Shown one piece after another: positions 20,371 to 29,170 of a stretch of DNA of 64,000 nt; positions within the stretch are counted from its first letter, which is position 1; each line of letters begins with the position of its first letter. The notes beneath the pieces were generated by a model. That model did no database searches. It had not been told where the DNA came from and was given only the letters and a program-made list of their open reading frames with translations. This DNA is from Bradyrhizobium erythrophlei (lineage in GTDB: Bacteria > Pseudomonadota > Alphaproteobacteria > Rhizobiales > Xanthobacteraceae). The stretch covers positions 8,584,001 to 8,648,000 of the forward strand of contig NZ_LT670817.1 in assembly GCF_900129425.1 (NCBI RefSeq), written 5' to 3'. The position numbers and the translations under genes were made by a program.

Positions 20371-21459
20371 TCATCCGCCCAGCATCCGGCTGACGATGCG
20401 CGCTGCATAATCCACCGTCGGAATCACCCTTGCATAGTTGAGTCGTGTCGGCCCGATCACGCCGAGAACACCGACGATATGACCCGCGGCATCGCTGTAA
20501 GGCGCGATGATCGTGGAAGAACCGGACAGCGAAAACAGCTTGTTTTCCGAGCCGATGAAAATCCGCACGCCTTCGGCGCGCTCGGCACGTCCCAACAGAT
20601 CAATCACGCCGCGCTTGGTCTCGAGATCGTCGAACAGCAATCGCACCCGTTCGAGATCCTCGAGCGCGTGCAAATCCTCCAGCAGATTGGCGTGACCGCG
20701 CACGATCAGCTGGCGGTCGTCGCTTTCGCCGCCGGACCAACTTGCGATCCCCGCGGCGATGACCTTCTGCGTCAGCTGATCGAGCTCGGCGCGATTCTGC
20801 GCCAGCGCGGTTTCCAGTTCGAGGCGCGCTTCGGCCAGCGTCCTGCCGCGAATCCGCGCATTGAGAAAATTGGTGGCCTCGATCAGCGCGGAGGAGGGAA
20901 CGCCCGGCGGCAGCGACAGCACGCGGTTTTCCACCTGGCCGTCCTCGCCGACCAGCACCACAAGCGCCCGCTCCGGCTCCAGCCGCACGAATTCGATATG
21001 CTTCAACCGCGAATTGGATTTCGCGGTCAGCACCACCGCCGCGGCCCGGGTCAGGCCGGACAGCCGCGTCAGAGCTTCGCCCAGAGCGGCTTCGACCGAC
21101 TGCGCCTTGCCGACCGAAGCAAGCTGACTCTGGATCGACTGCCGTTCCGGTTCGGTGAGATCGCCGAGCTGCATCAGGGCATCGACGAAAAACCGCAGGC
21201 CCAGTTCGGTCGGCAGCCGTCCCGCCGAGGTATGCGGCGCGTAAATCAGGCCGAGCTGCTCGAGGTCCGACATCACGTTGCGGACCGAGGCCGGCGACAG
21301 CGGCACCGCGATCAGGCGCGAAATGTTGCGCGAGCCGACCGGTTCGCCGGTCGCCAGATAGCTCTCGACGATTTGACGAAAGATGTCCCGGGAACGCTCA
21401 TTGAGCTGGGCAAGCCCGGCATGCGGCGCGATCAGGCCAATCGGTTCGTGGTGGGCCAC
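20371..21459 (-). CDS. hrcA: Heat-inducible transcription repressor HrcA
   Basis: Repressor of CIRCE-controlled chaperone genes such as groESL. The N-terminal winged helix includes YLATGEPVGSRNISR and SPASVRNVMSDLEQLGLIYAPHTSAGRLPTE (shown only as a landmark; residues about 34-85), followed by the GAF-like dimer domain. The start is a GTG at 21459, preceded by AGGAG. I saw no CIRCE repeat in this window, so its targets lie elsewhere. Confidence 0.95.
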   Translation of the reverse strand: MAHHEPIGLIAPHAGLAQLNERSRDIFRQIVESYLATGEPVGSRNISRLIAVPLSPASVRNVMSDLEQLGLIYAPHTSAGRLPTELGLRFFVDALMQLGDLTEPERQSIQSQLASVGKAQSVEAALGEALTRLSGLTRAAAVVLTAKSNSRLKHIEFVRLEPERALVVLVGEDGQVENRVLSLPPGVPSSALIEATNFLNARIRGRTLAEARLELETALAQNRAELDQLTQKVIAAGIASWSGGESDDRQLIVRGHANLLEDLHALEDLERVRLLFDDLETKRGVIDLLGRAERAEGVRIFIGSENKLFSLSGSSTIIAPYSDAAGHIVGVLGVIGPTRLNYARVIPTVDYAARIVSRMLGG

Positions 21460-21620
21460 TGGGTACTCCTGACAACTGCCCCCTAATTTGTCGATCTCGC
21501 GGGTGAGTTACAAGCAGGCATTCGGCCCAAAAGGGGCGGCCAAGGGCCTTGCCGCTGCTGCCTTGCGCTCCTACAAGCACCGCGAGGTAACAACTTTTCC
21601 TGAATTTTCGGAGGATTCCC

Positions 21621-22334
21621 ATGCGGCCAAGCCGCCGTGCGCCCGATGAACTGCGCGCCGTTTCGCTGGAACGCGGCGTCGTCAAATATGCCGAGGGTTC
21701 CTGCATGGTCAAATTCGGCGACACCCACGTGCTGGTGACGGCAACGCTGGAGGAACGGCTGCCGCCGTGGCTCAAGGGCCAGGGCCGCGGCTGGGTCACC
21801 GCCGAATATGGCATGCTGCCGCGGGCGACGCTCGAGCGTACCCGCCGCGAGGCTTCCGCCGGCAAGCAAAACGGCCGCACCGTCGAGATCCAGCGCCTGA
21901 TCGGCCGCTCGCTCCGCGCCACCGTCGACCTCGAGGCGCTCGGCGAGCGCCAGATCACGGTGGATTGCGACGTGCTGCAGGCCGATGGCGGCACCCGCAC
22001 CGCCTCGATCACCGGCGCCTGGGTCGCACTGGCCGATTGCATCTCCTGGATGAAGGCCCGAAACATGGTGAAGGGCAACGTGCTGCGCGATAACGTCGCC
22101 GCGATCAGTTGCGGTATCTATAACGGCACCCCGGTGCTGGACCTCGATTACGCCGAGGATTCCGAGGCCGATACCGACGCCAATTTCGTCATGACCGGCG
22201 ATGGACGCATCATCGAAGTGCAGGGCACGGCGGAAAAGACCCCGTTCTCGCAGGACGAGTTTTTGGCGCTGATGGCGCTGGCGCGCAAAGGCGTGACGCG
22301 GCTGGTGGATCTGCAGAAAATGGCCGTGGCGTGA
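21621..22334 (+). CDS. rph: Ribonuclease PH
   Basis: Phosphorolytic 3'-5' exoribonuclease that trims tRNA 3' ends. MRPSRRAPDELR and VSLERGVVKYAEGSCMVKFGDT are the family N-terminus, the phosphate-binding RTRREA is present, and VDCDVLQADGGTRTASITG is the core signature. It is 237 residues, full length, preceded by a strong GGAGG. It is divergent from hrcA and followed 36 bp later by rdgB, the common order in this lineage. Confidence 0.97.
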   Translation: MRPSRRAPDELRAVSLERGVVKYAEGSCMVKFGDTHVLVTATLEERLPPWLKGQGRGWVTAEYGMLPRATLERTRREASAGKQNGRTVEIQRLIGRSLRATVDLEALGERQITVDCDVLQADGGTRTASITGAWVALADCISWMKARNMVKGNVLRDNVAAISCGIYNGTPVLDLDYAEDSEADTDANFVMTGDGRIIEVQGTAEKTPFSQDEFLALMALARKGVTRLVDLQKMAVA

Positions 22335-22370
22335 TTCCAGAGCGCGCTATGGCCGATATAGACTGAAAGC

Positions 22371-23000
22371 ATGCACCGCCGAATCACAAGCAGACTCGTG
22401 ATCGCGACCCACAATCCCGGCAAGCTCGCCGAGATGCGCGAACTCCTGGCGCCGCACGGCGTCGAGGCGGTATCGGCGGGCGAGCTCGGCCTCGGCGAGC
22501 CCGAGGAGACCGGCGACAGCTTTGCCGCCAATGCACGGATCAAGGCGATCGCGGCGGCAAGAGCGACCCAGCTGCCGGCGTTCGCCGACGATTCCGGACT
22601 GGCGGTCGACGCACTCGACGGCGCGCCCGGCATCTTCTCCGCACGCTGGGCCGGTTCAGGCAAGGATTTTGGCGCCGCGATGACGCGGATCGAACGTCTG
22701 CTGGCGGAACGCGGGGCAACGACACCTCCGCAGCGAAAAGCACAGTTCGTGTCGGCGTTATGCGTCGCCTGGCCTGACGATCATCTCGAGGAAGTCGAGG
22801 CCCGCGCCGAGGGAACGCTGGTATGGCCGCCGCGCGGCAGCGCCGGCTTCGGCTACGATCCGATGTTCATGCCCGACGGCCACATCAGGACCTTCGGCGA
22901 GATGACCAGCATCGAGAAGCACGGCCTGCCGCCGCTCGGGCTCGGCCTGTCGCACCGCGCCCGCGCCTTCGTCAAGCTGGCGGAGATCTGCCTTGACTAG
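22371..23000 (+). CDS. rdgB: dITP/XTP pyrophosphatase (RdgB/HAM1)
   Basis: House-cleaning pyrophosphatase that removes non-canonical purine nucleotides. VIATHNPGKLAEMRELL is the nucleotide-binding N-terminus, FADDSGLAVDALDGAPGIFSARWAG is the active-site region, and SAGFGYDPMFMPDG and KHGLPPLGLGLSHRARA complete the family pattern. It is 209 residues, full length. It is probably co-transcribed with rph and followed by hemW after a palindromic repeat. Confidence 0.96.
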   Translation: MHRRITSRLVIATHNPGKLAEMRELLAPHGVEAVSAGELGLGEPEETGDSFAANARIKAIAAARATQLPAFADDSGLAVDALDGAPGIFSARWAGSGKDFGAAMTRIERLLAERGATTPPQRKAQFVSALCVAWPDDHLEEVEARAEGTLVWPPRGSAGFGYDPMFMPDGHIRTFGEMTSIEKHGLPPLGLGLSHRARAFVKLAEICLD

Positions 23001-23026
23001 CGCGGGCGGCGCCTCTTTCTTTCTTC

Positions 23027-23079
23027 ACCTCTCCCGCTTGCGGGGGAGGTCGGCGCGCGCTCGAGCGCGACGGGAGGGG
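23027..23079. repeat. Palindromic GC-rich repeat upstream of hemW
   Basis: ACCTCTCCCGC (23027-23037) pairs imperfectly with GCGGGGGAGGT (23040-23050), and a second GC-rich palindrome follows. The element ends in GGGAGGGGG, which also serves as the apparent ribosome-binding site of hemW. A sister-like stretch occurs inside the first codons of hemW (about 23111-23145). Confidence 0.65.
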
Positions 23080-23084
23080 GCACG

Positions 23085-24284
23085 TTGACCACATTGCAAA
23101 AGAGCCTCCACCCCGGCCCTCCCCCGCAGGCGAGCGAGGGGAAGCAGGCCTTCGGCGTTTACGTGCACTGGCCGTTCTGCCTGTCGAAATGTCCGTATTG
23201 CGATTTCAACAGCCATGTCCGGCATGCCCCTGTCGATGAAGACCGTTTTGCCCGCGCCTTCGCCCGCGAAATCGAAACCACCGCGGCGCGCGCGCCGGGC
23301 CGCGAGGTCTCGTCGATCTTTCTCGGCGGCGGCACGCCCTCATTGATGCGGCCGCAGACCGTCGGTGCGATCCTGGATGCGATCGGCAAGCACTGGCGCG
23401 TGGCGCCGGGCGTCGAGGTCACCCTGGAAGCCAACCCCACCAGCGTCGAGGCCACGCGGTTCGCCGGCTACCGCGCCGCCGGCGTCAACCGAGTTTCGCT
23501 CGGCGTGCAGGCGCTGGACGATGCCTCGCTGAAGGCGCTGGGGCGTCTGCACACCGCGCGCGAGGCGCTGGACGCCGTTGCGATCGCGCGCGGCGCGTTC
23601 GATCGTTATTCGTTCGATCTGATCTACGCCCGTCCCGACCAGACACCGCGGATGTGGACGGACGAATTGAAGCTCGCGATCTCAGAAGCCGCCGAACATC
23701 TGTCGCTCTATCAGCTCACGATCGAGGAAGGCACGCCGTTCTTCGGCCTGCACGCCGCCGGCAAACTGCAGACGCCGGATGAGGCGACCGCGCGCACGCT
23801 GTATGATGTTACGCAGGAAGTCTGCGGGCAACATGGCCTGCCCGCTTACGAGATTTCCAATCACGCCCGCTCCGGCGCCGAATGCCGGCACAATCTGGTT
23901 TACTGGCGCGGCGACGAATATGCCGGCATCGGTCCCGGCGCCCATGGCCGGCTCGACATCGACGGCGCCAGGCACGCGATATCAACCGAAAAGCGCCCCG
24001 AGGCGTGGCTGATGCGGGTCGAGGCCGATGGCCACGGCGTCGTCACCGACGATCGCCTCAACAGCGAAGAGCGCGCCGACGAATTTCTGCTGATGGGCCT
24101 GCGACTCGCCGAGGGCATCGACCCCCGCCGCTACGCTGATTTATCGGGCCGCCCCCTCGATCCCAACAGGATCGCGATCCTGCGCGACGAAGGCGCCATC
24201 GTGGTCGACGACAGCGGGCGGCTGCGGGTCACCCAGGCCGGATTTCCGGTGCTCGATGCGGTGGTAGCGGATCTGGCGGCGTAA
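23085..24284 (+). CDS. hemW: Radical SAM heme chaperone HemW
   Basis: Radical SAM protein related to HemN that binds heme and inserts it into respiratory enzymes. HWPFCLSKCPYCDFN contains the CxxxCxxC iron-sulfur motif, followed by FLGGGTPSLM and GVNRVSLGVQALDD. At 399 residues it is slightly long because about 24 residues precede the conserved FGVYVHWPFC. The start is read as TTG at 23085, with GGGAGGGGG upstream; the extra N-terminus appears to be encoded partly by a repeat, so the start is uncertain. Confidence 0.9.
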   Translation: MTTLQKSLHPGPPPQASEGKQAFGVYVHWPFCLSKCPYCDFNSHVRHAPVDEDRFARAFAREIETTAARAPGREVSSIFLGGGTPSLMRPQTVGAILDAIGKHWRVAPGVEVTLEANPTSVEATRFAGYRAAGVNRVSLGVQALDDASLKALGRLHTAREALDAVAIARGAFDRYSFDLIYARPDQTPRMWTDELKLAISEAAEHLSLYQLTIEEGTPFFGLHAAGKLQTPDEATARTLYDVTQEVCGQHGLPAYEISNHARSGAECRHNLVYWRGDEYAGIGPGAHGRLDIDGARHAISTEKRPEAWLMRVEADGHGVVTDDRLNSEERADEFLLMGLRLAEGIDPRRYADLSGRPLDPNRIAILRDEGAIVVDDSGRLRVTQAGFPVLDAVVADLAA

Positions 24285-24290
24285 AAAATT

Positions 24291-24412
24291 CGTTGTCGCC
24301 CCGGCGAACGCCGGGGCCCATACGCCGCGGCCCCTCATTGGAGCGATGTGGCAGTCGCCTTCGTGACCAGCAAACGCCGGTGGTTATGGGTTCCTGCTTT
24401 CGCAGGAACGAC
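24291..24412. repeat. Two short hairpin repeats after hemW
   Basis: The first unit (about 24291-24321) contains GCCCCGGCGAACGCCGGGGC, a perfect hairpin. The second (about 24380-24412) contains TTCCTGCTTTCGCAGGAA, also a hairpin. Both families are scattered in Bradyrhizobium genomes as I recall. They lie between the convergent hemW and LpoA-like genes and may end both transcripts. Confidence 0.65.
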
Positions 24413-24422
24413 AAGAGAGAAA

Positions 24423-25649
24423 CTACGCCCCAAAACTCTTCGGCGAGCCGGCGACCGGCGCGCCGCCGCTCGATGCGACGCGCATGACCGCAAGGCCGCG
24501 CTCGTTGCTGCCGTCGGCGCGGAAGCGGAACAGGCCGTCGATGCCGGCAAAGCCGGAAGGATTGGTCAGCACTTCAGGCGAAAACCGCTGCGGCCCCTGG
24601 GTTCGCGCCAGGGCCGCGACCAGCGCCACCGCGTCATAGGCCAGCGTCGCGGTGCGTACCGGGTCGGCGCCGTATTTGGCGCGGTAGCGGCCCGAGAAGC
24701 TGCGAAAGCCCGAAGGATCCGGCGCGGCATAAAGCCCGCCCTGCAAGGCGGGGCTCGCGAACACCCGCGGATTATCCCACAGGCCGGTGCCGAGCAGCTG
24801 GATGTTTTTCAGGTTCGCCCCGGCCGCGGTCAGCGCATCGGCCACGGTCACCAGCGAATCGCCGTCGTCGGCGAGAAAAAGCGCGTCCGCGCTGCCGAGC
24901 GCCTGCGCCACGGTTCGCGCCGGGCCGGCCCGGTCGGCGCCGTATTTTTCAAATGCGACGATGCGCCCGCCCTTGCGGCCGACCACCTGCTTGAAGGTCG
25001 CCTCCACCACATTGCCATAGGCATTTTCCGGCAGCAGCGCGGCGTAGGATCGCTTTCCGGTGCTGGTGGCATATTCGATGATGCGGTTGACATCGGATTC
25101 GGGAAGGAAGCTCAGGAGATAGACGCCCCGCCCGGCCACGCTCGAATCGGTCGAGAACGCGATCACGGAGACGCCGCGGGCGCGCGTCAGCTGCGCCGTC
25201 GCCGGCACCGACAGCGCAAACAGCGGACCGAGAATGATCTCCGCGCCCTCGTCGAGCGCCTGCTGGGTGCCCTGCTGGGCGCCTTGCGGGCTGCCGGCGT
25301 CATCCTTGATCAATAACTGGATGTTGGGATTCTGGAACTCGGCCAGCGCCATCTCGGCGGCATTCTTCATCGATTGCGCCGCGACGCCGGCATTGCCCGA
25401 CGCCGACAGCGGCAGAAGCAATCCGACCTTGACCTGCCCCTTGCCGACCGCGAGCGGCTCCTGCGGCGGCCCGGCGGGTCCGGCCGCCGACGGCGAACTA
25501 AACTGGCTGAGGCTCTGCTGCACGCCGGCGCACGCCCCGAGCAGCGGCGCGCCGAGAATCAGGCCTACCGCCGTCCGCCGGGTGGCTCCCGAAGACTTGG
25601 CCCCCGAAGACTCGGGCCTTGGCAGTTCCCTGGAATTTCCGGACCCCAT
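24423..25649 (-). CDS. LpoA-like penicillin-binding protein activator (lipoprotein)
   Basis: A 408-residue lipoprotein. An N-terminal twin-basic and hydrophobic stretch ends in the lipobox LLGAC (about residues 36-40), after which the mature part is a periplasmic binding protein type 1 fold like the LpoA C-domain or Leu/Ile/Val-binding proteins. Its position beside divergent rsmI and a YraN gene matches the conserved lpoA-rsmI-yraN neighbourhood, supporting a role in peptidoglycan synthesis rather than transport. The TPR-like N-domain of E. coli LpoA is absent. Confidence 0.82.
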   Translation of the reverse strand: MGSGNSRELPRPESSGAKSSGATRRTAVGLILGAPLLGACAGVQQSLSQFSSPSAAGPAGPPQEPLAVGKGQVKVGLLLPLSASGNAGVAAQSMKNAAEMALAEFQNPNIQLLIKDDAGSPQGAQQGTQQALDEGAEIILGPLFALSVPATAQLTRARGVSVIAFSTDSSVAGRGVYLLSFLPESDVNRIIEYATSTGKRSYAALLPENAYGNVVEATFKQVVGRKGGRIVAFEKYGADRAGPARTVAQALGSADALFLADDGDSLVTVADALTAAGANLKNIQLLGTGLWDNPRVFASPALQGGLYAAPDPSGFRSFSGRYRAKYGADPVRTATLAYDAVALVAALARTQGPQRFSPEVLTNPSGFAGIDGLFRFRADGSNERGLAVMRVASSGGAPVAGSPKSFGA

Positions 25650-25872
25650 CGTATCTCTTCTCTAGACCGACCGAGATCGGTCGGGACTTCACCCTGCCAG
25701 ATGATAGGCGGGGGGATTCAGGCATATTGTCGGCGAATAGTTAACCAAAACAAAAGGATTATGGCCTGCGGAACAGTCGCCAGTTGCAGCCTCCCGGTTC
25801 CTCACCGGCACGGAGACTTTCTGAGCCCGCACGCTTGTGGCGTGCGCGCTGTGTTCCCTCTAGATTAGCGTT

Positions 25873-26832
25873 ATGCGCCCAAAAGCGGCTTCCACAAATA
25901 GAACTGAAGGCCTGACCGGACCCGCGGAGCGGACGTTTGCCGTGGCCGGCCATGTCCTGACCGCGCCGAAGCCGGTTCCCGGCCTGCACCTGGTGGCCAC
26001 GCCGATCGGCAATCTCGGCGACATCACCCTGCGCGCCCTGGAAACCCTGGCTGGCGTCGACATCATCGCCTGCGAGGACTCCCGGATCACCCGAAGGCTG
26101 ACCGAGCGCTACGCCATCTCGGCGCTATTGAAACCCTATCACGAGCATAACGCCGCGCTTGCGCGGCCAAAGATCCTGGAAAGGCTGGCGCAGGGCGCCT
26201 CGATTGCCCTGGTTTCGGACGCCGGCACGCCGCTGATTTCCGATCCCGGCTTCAAGCTTGTGCGCGAGGTCTGCGCCGCCGGCCATGCCGTGATCGCGCT
26301 GCCGGGACCCTCCTCGGTGCTATCGGCGCTGGCGGTGGCGGCGCTGCCCACCGACCGGTTTTTCTTCGAAGGGTTTCTGCCGCCGAAACAAACCGCGCGC
26401 CGGGCGCGGCTGGCCGAACTGGCGCGGATCGACGCCACGCTGGTCATGTTCGAATCCGGCAACCGCATGCAGGATACCCTGGCCGATCTTGCCGAAATCA
26501 TGGGCGCGCGCGATGCCGCGATCTGCCGCGAGATGACCAAGATGCACGAGGACATCCGGCGCGCGCCGGTGTCCGAACTGGCGCGATCGGCCGACACGTT
26601 GGAGACGCGCGGCGAATTCGTGCTGGTGATCGGCCCGCCGCCCGCGGGCGCGCAGGCCATGGCCGGGCATGAACTCGACGATCTCCTGCGGGCTTCGCTC
26701 CGGCGCGACAGCGTCAAGGATGCGGTGGCGCATGCGGTCGAACTGTCCGGCCGGCCGCGCCGCGAGATCTATGCCCGCGCGCTTGAACTCGCCAAGGAAA
26801 CGACCGCGAAGGGCGACGATGGCGAAGAGTAA
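25873..26832 (+). CDS. rsmI: 16S rRNA (cytidine1402-2'-O)-methyltransferase
   Basis: Methylates the ribose of C1402 in the decoding centre of 16S rRNA. LVATPIGNLGDITLRALE is the family signature, with CEDSRITRRL and SDAGTPLISDPGFKLV forming the SAM site of the tetrapyrrole-methylase fold. It is 319 residues, with a roughly 35-residue N-terminal extension before the core; the start at 25873 is the only ATG before the core with open frame. It overlaps the YraN gene by 14 bp. Confidence 0.95.
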   Translation: MRPKAASTNRTEGLTGPAERTFAVAGHVLTAPKPVPGLHLVATPIGNLGDITLRALETLAGVDIIACEDSRITRRLTERYAISALLKPYHEHNAALARPKILERLAQGASIALVSDAGTPLISDPGFKLVREVCAAGHAVIALPGPSSVLSALAVAALPTDRFFFEGFLPPKQTARRARLAELARIDATLVMFESGNRMQDTLADLAEIMGARDAAICREMTKMHEDIRRAPVSELARSADTLETRGEFVLVIGPPPAGAQAMAGHELDDLLRASLRRDSVKDAVAHAVELSGRPRREIYARALELAKETTAKGDDGEE

Positions 26833-27232
26833 CGGCGCCTCCCCCTCGGATAAACTGACAAAGCCCGCTTCGCCGGCGCGCGTCGCCGCGTTTCGCACCG
26901 GCCTCTCCGCCGAAACCCGCGCCGCCGCCTACCTGATGGCCAAAGGCTATCGCATCCTCGCAAAACGTTTTCGCACGCCCTACGGCGAGATCGACATCGT
27001 GGCGCGGCGGCGCAACCTCGTGGCGTTCATCGAGGTCAAGGCCCGCGCCAGCCTCGACGACGCCGCCTATGCGGTGACGCCGCGCCAGCAGGCGCGCATC
27101 ATCGAGGCCGCGCAGGCCTGGCTGATGGCGCATCCCGAACATGCCGAATTCGAACTGCGTTTCGACGCCATGCTGATTGCGCCGCGGCGGCTGCCGCGCC
27201 ATCTTTTGGCGGCGTTCGACGCCAGCACCTGA
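26819..27232 (+). CDS. YraN family putative endonuclease
   Basis: A 137-residue member of the YraN/UPF0102 family, with a restriction-endonuclease-like fold. GLSAETRAAAYLMAKGYRILAKRFRTPYGEID (residues about 24-55) and VAFIEVKAR hold the E...D...ExK pattern of PD-(D/E)xK nucleases. The cellular role is not established. The ATG at 26819 lies inside the end of rsmI, giving a 14-bp overlap and probable translational coupling. Confidence 0.92.
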   Translation: MAKSNGASPSDKLTKPASPARVAAFRTGLSAETRAAAYLMAKGYRILAKRFRTPYGEIDIVARRRNLVAFIEVKARASLDDAAYAVTPRQQARIIEAAQAWLMAHPEHAEFELRFDAMLIAPRRLPRHLLAAFDAST

Positions 27233-27268
27233 AATCTCATTCAACAAACCCAACTTGCGGACCCCACA

Positions 27269-28210
27269 ATGAAATTGAACGTCGCCGTCCAGATGGACCC
27301 CATCGAGCGCATCAACATCCGCGGCGATTCGACCTTCGCGCTGCTCTTGGAAGCGCAAAAGCGCGGCCACGGATTGTCCTATTACACGCCGGACAAGCTC
27401 TCGCTGCGCGGCGAGGAACTGGTCGCGCCGGTCCGGATCCTCGGCGTGCGCGACGATGCCGGCGACCATTTCACCCTCGGCGAACCCCGGCGCGAGCCGC
27501 TGGCGCAATTCGACGTCATCCTGCTGCGGCAGGACCCGCCGTTCGATCTCGCCTACATCACCTCGACGCATTTTCTGGAGCGGCTGCATCCGAAGACGCT
27601 GGTCGTCAACGATCCCGCCAGCGTCCGCAACGCGCCGGAAAAAATCTTCGTGATGGACTTTCCGCATCTGATGCCGCCGACGCTCATTTCGCGTGACCTC
27701 GACGAGATCAACTCGTTCCGCGACGAGCACGGCGCCGTGGTCATGAAGCCGCTGCACGGCCATGGCGGCGCCGCGGTGTTTCGCGTCATGCCGCAGGACA
27801 TGAATTTCGGCTCGCTGTTCGACATGTTCTCCGTCACCTTCAAGGAGCCCTGGGTGATCCAGCGCTTTCTTCCCGCGGTCAAGCACGGCGACAAGCGCAT
27901 CATCCTGGTCGACGGCGAATTCGCCGGCGCCGTCAACCGCGTGCCGGCAGCGGACGACCTGCGCTCCAACATGGTGCGCGGCGGTGCTGCGCAAGCCACC
28001 GACCTCAGCGACCGTGAGCGCGAAATCTGCGCCACCCTGGCCCCGGCCCTGCGCGCGCGCGGATTGCTGTTCGTCGGCATCGACGTCATCGACGGCAACC
28101 TCACCGAAATCAACGTGACCTCGCCAACGGGCATCCGCGCCATCGCGCGATTGGGCGGGCCGGATGTGGCGGCGATGATCTGGGATGTGATTGAGGGGAA
28201 GCGGGGGTAG
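27269..28210 (+). CDS. gshB: Glutathione synthetase
   Basis: ATP-dependent ligation of glycine to gamma-glutamylcysteine. The 313-residue protein has the prokaryotic GshB N-domain (VAVQMDPIERINIRGDSTFALL), then the ATP-grasp domain with VVMKPLHGHGGAAVFR and GDKRIILVDGEFAGAVNR, ending with IDVIDGNLTEINVTSPTG. It is full length. In related genomes I recall comM shortly downstream; here that neighbourhood is disrupted. Confidence 0.96.
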   Translation: MKLNVAVQMDPIERINIRGDSTFALLLEAQKRGHGLSYYTPDKLSLRGEELVAPVRILGVRDDAGDHFTLGEPRREPLAQFDVILLRQDPPFDLAYITSTHFLERLHPKTLVVNDPASVRNAPEKIFVMDFPHLMPPTLISRDLDEINSFRDEHGAVVMKPLHGHGGAAVFRVMPQDMNFGSLFDMFSVTFKEPWVIQRFLPAVKHGDKRIILVDGEFAGAVNRVPAADDLRSNMVRGGAAQATDLSDREREICATLAPALRARGLLFVGIDVIDGNLTEINVTSPTGIRAIARLGGPDVAAMIWDVIEGKRG

Positions 28211-28228
28211 GGCCTTACGGTCTGATTT

Positions 28229-28266
28229 CGTCATGCCCGGCCTCGTGCCGGGCATCCACGTCTTGG
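28229..28266. repeat. Single GC-rich palindromic repeat unit
   Basis: CGTCATGCCCGGC...GCCGGGCATCCACG, the same family as the paired repeat at 12635-12760. It sits 19 bp after the gshB stop and directly precedes the transposase remnant. Confidence 0.7.
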
Positions 28267-28285
28267 CAACACTACGCATTGCTCC

Positions 28286-28441
28286 GAGAAGCATTTGCAT
28301 CGCTACCTTGCCGAATTTGATTTCCGCTATTTCAACCGCGTGGCGCTTGGCGTCAACGATGGGGAACGTGCGATTCTTGCCATGAAGGGTATCGAGGGCA
28401 AGCGTCTCACGTACCGACCGACTAACAAGGCAATCAGCTAA
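28286..28441 (+). pseudogene. IS1595-family (ISXO2-like) transposase, C-terminal remnant
   Basis: A 51-codon open stretch ending in TAA. Its translation contains EKHLHRYLAEFDFRYFNR and GIEGKRLTYR, which matches the C-terminal end of IS1595/ISXO2 transposases. There is no start codon, no catalytic DDE region and no second inverted repeat, so only the tail of the element survives. Decay by deletion is inferred. Confidence 0.75.
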
Positions 28442-28520
28442 GATACTCGCCCGCCGATTCGTTCGGTGGAGAAAGCGGCGAATGACTCAAGACAAGCCGC
28501 GAATCACCCTAAAGTAGCAA

Positions 28521-28547
28521 CGCCCGGACGTTGGAAGCGTCCGGGCG
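28521..28547. other. Perfect 10-bp stem-loop
   Basis: CGCCCGGACG (28521-28530) and CGTCCGGGCG (28538-28547) are exact inverted repeats with a 7-base loop. No run of T follows on either strand, so it is not a classical terminator; it may be a structured RNA end or a repeat. Confidence 0.55.
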
Positions 28548-28652
28548 TAAATTAAACCGCCGATGCAGGGCGGTGCGCTAATCGCGCCATTTTCGTATCG
28601 TCCTGTTCGCGATTCACGTCAAGCTTTGCGCTGGCCCATTGAGGATATTCCC

Positions 28653-28976
28653 ATGGCCGCGCCTATCGATAGCTTCGAAATTTTCCTCAACGAAAACACT
28701 GCCGATTTGCAGGTTTTTCGGATCACGCTGACCGCGCTTATTTTGCGTCTGGTAGGCCAGAATCCCCCAACGGCACTAGCAGCCGTGCATGATCTGAAAA
28801 GTGCGGTGATGGGTGCAATAGGTCGTATAGAAACTGATCCCGCAGAGGCTGGATCAAATCGCATGAAGCAAATGACATCCATGCGATCAGACAAGTTTTT
28901 TCTTGAACTTGAAGCGGTGGTTTCCGAAACCATGAAGAGGATGGGGATAGGGGCAGAGGTAGTGCGCCAAAATTGA
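28653..28976 (+). CDS. Hypothetical protein
   Basis: A 107-residue, mostly helical protein with no recognised domain. The ATG at 28653 has GAGGA about 8 bp upstream; an earlier in-frame start is less likely because it precedes this site. Codon use is less GC-biased than in the core genes upstream. It lies in the disturbed zone between gshB and comM and may be mobile-element cargo. No partner can be named. Confidence 0.55.
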   Translation: MAAPIDSFEIFLNENTADLQVFRITLTALILRLVGQNPPTALAAVHDLKSAVMGAIGRIETDPAEAGSNRMKQMTSMRSDKFFLELEAVVSETMKRMGIGAEVVRQN

Positions 28977-29170
28977 CCATCCCCGAATCGTACAGGCCAC
29001 ACGATTCGCAGCAACGCACCGTCGAATCTTACCGTTTCGCGGCCTTCTTCCGCCTGGGACTCGCGGTCTTTTTCGCCTTCCGCTTCCCGATCTTTATTTC
29101 GTCGTGATGCTTTGGCGGCTAGCGCAACAGCTCAGCCACGACCTGCTTTGTTTCAAGAGGATCATCTTTC

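Larger units (their letters stand above)
28211..28652. other. Rearranged intergenic region after gshB
   Basis: 442 bp without an intact gene. It contains, in order, one palindromic repeat unit, the 3' remnant of an IS1595-type transposase gene, a possible 11-codon reading frame (28482-28517) and a perfect hairpin at 28521-28547. This marks the start of the disturbed zone. Confidence 0.7.

Noticed and set aside
21460..21620. Possible CIRCE element between hrcA and rph
   Set aside because: No TTAGCACTC/GAGTGCTAA pair was found on inspection of either strand.
29030..29115. Lys/Arg-rich open stretch on the minus strand, resembling a histone-H1-like tail
   Set aside because: It has no start codon and a stop lies just upstream in frame; at best it is a remnant tail, so it was not called as a gene.
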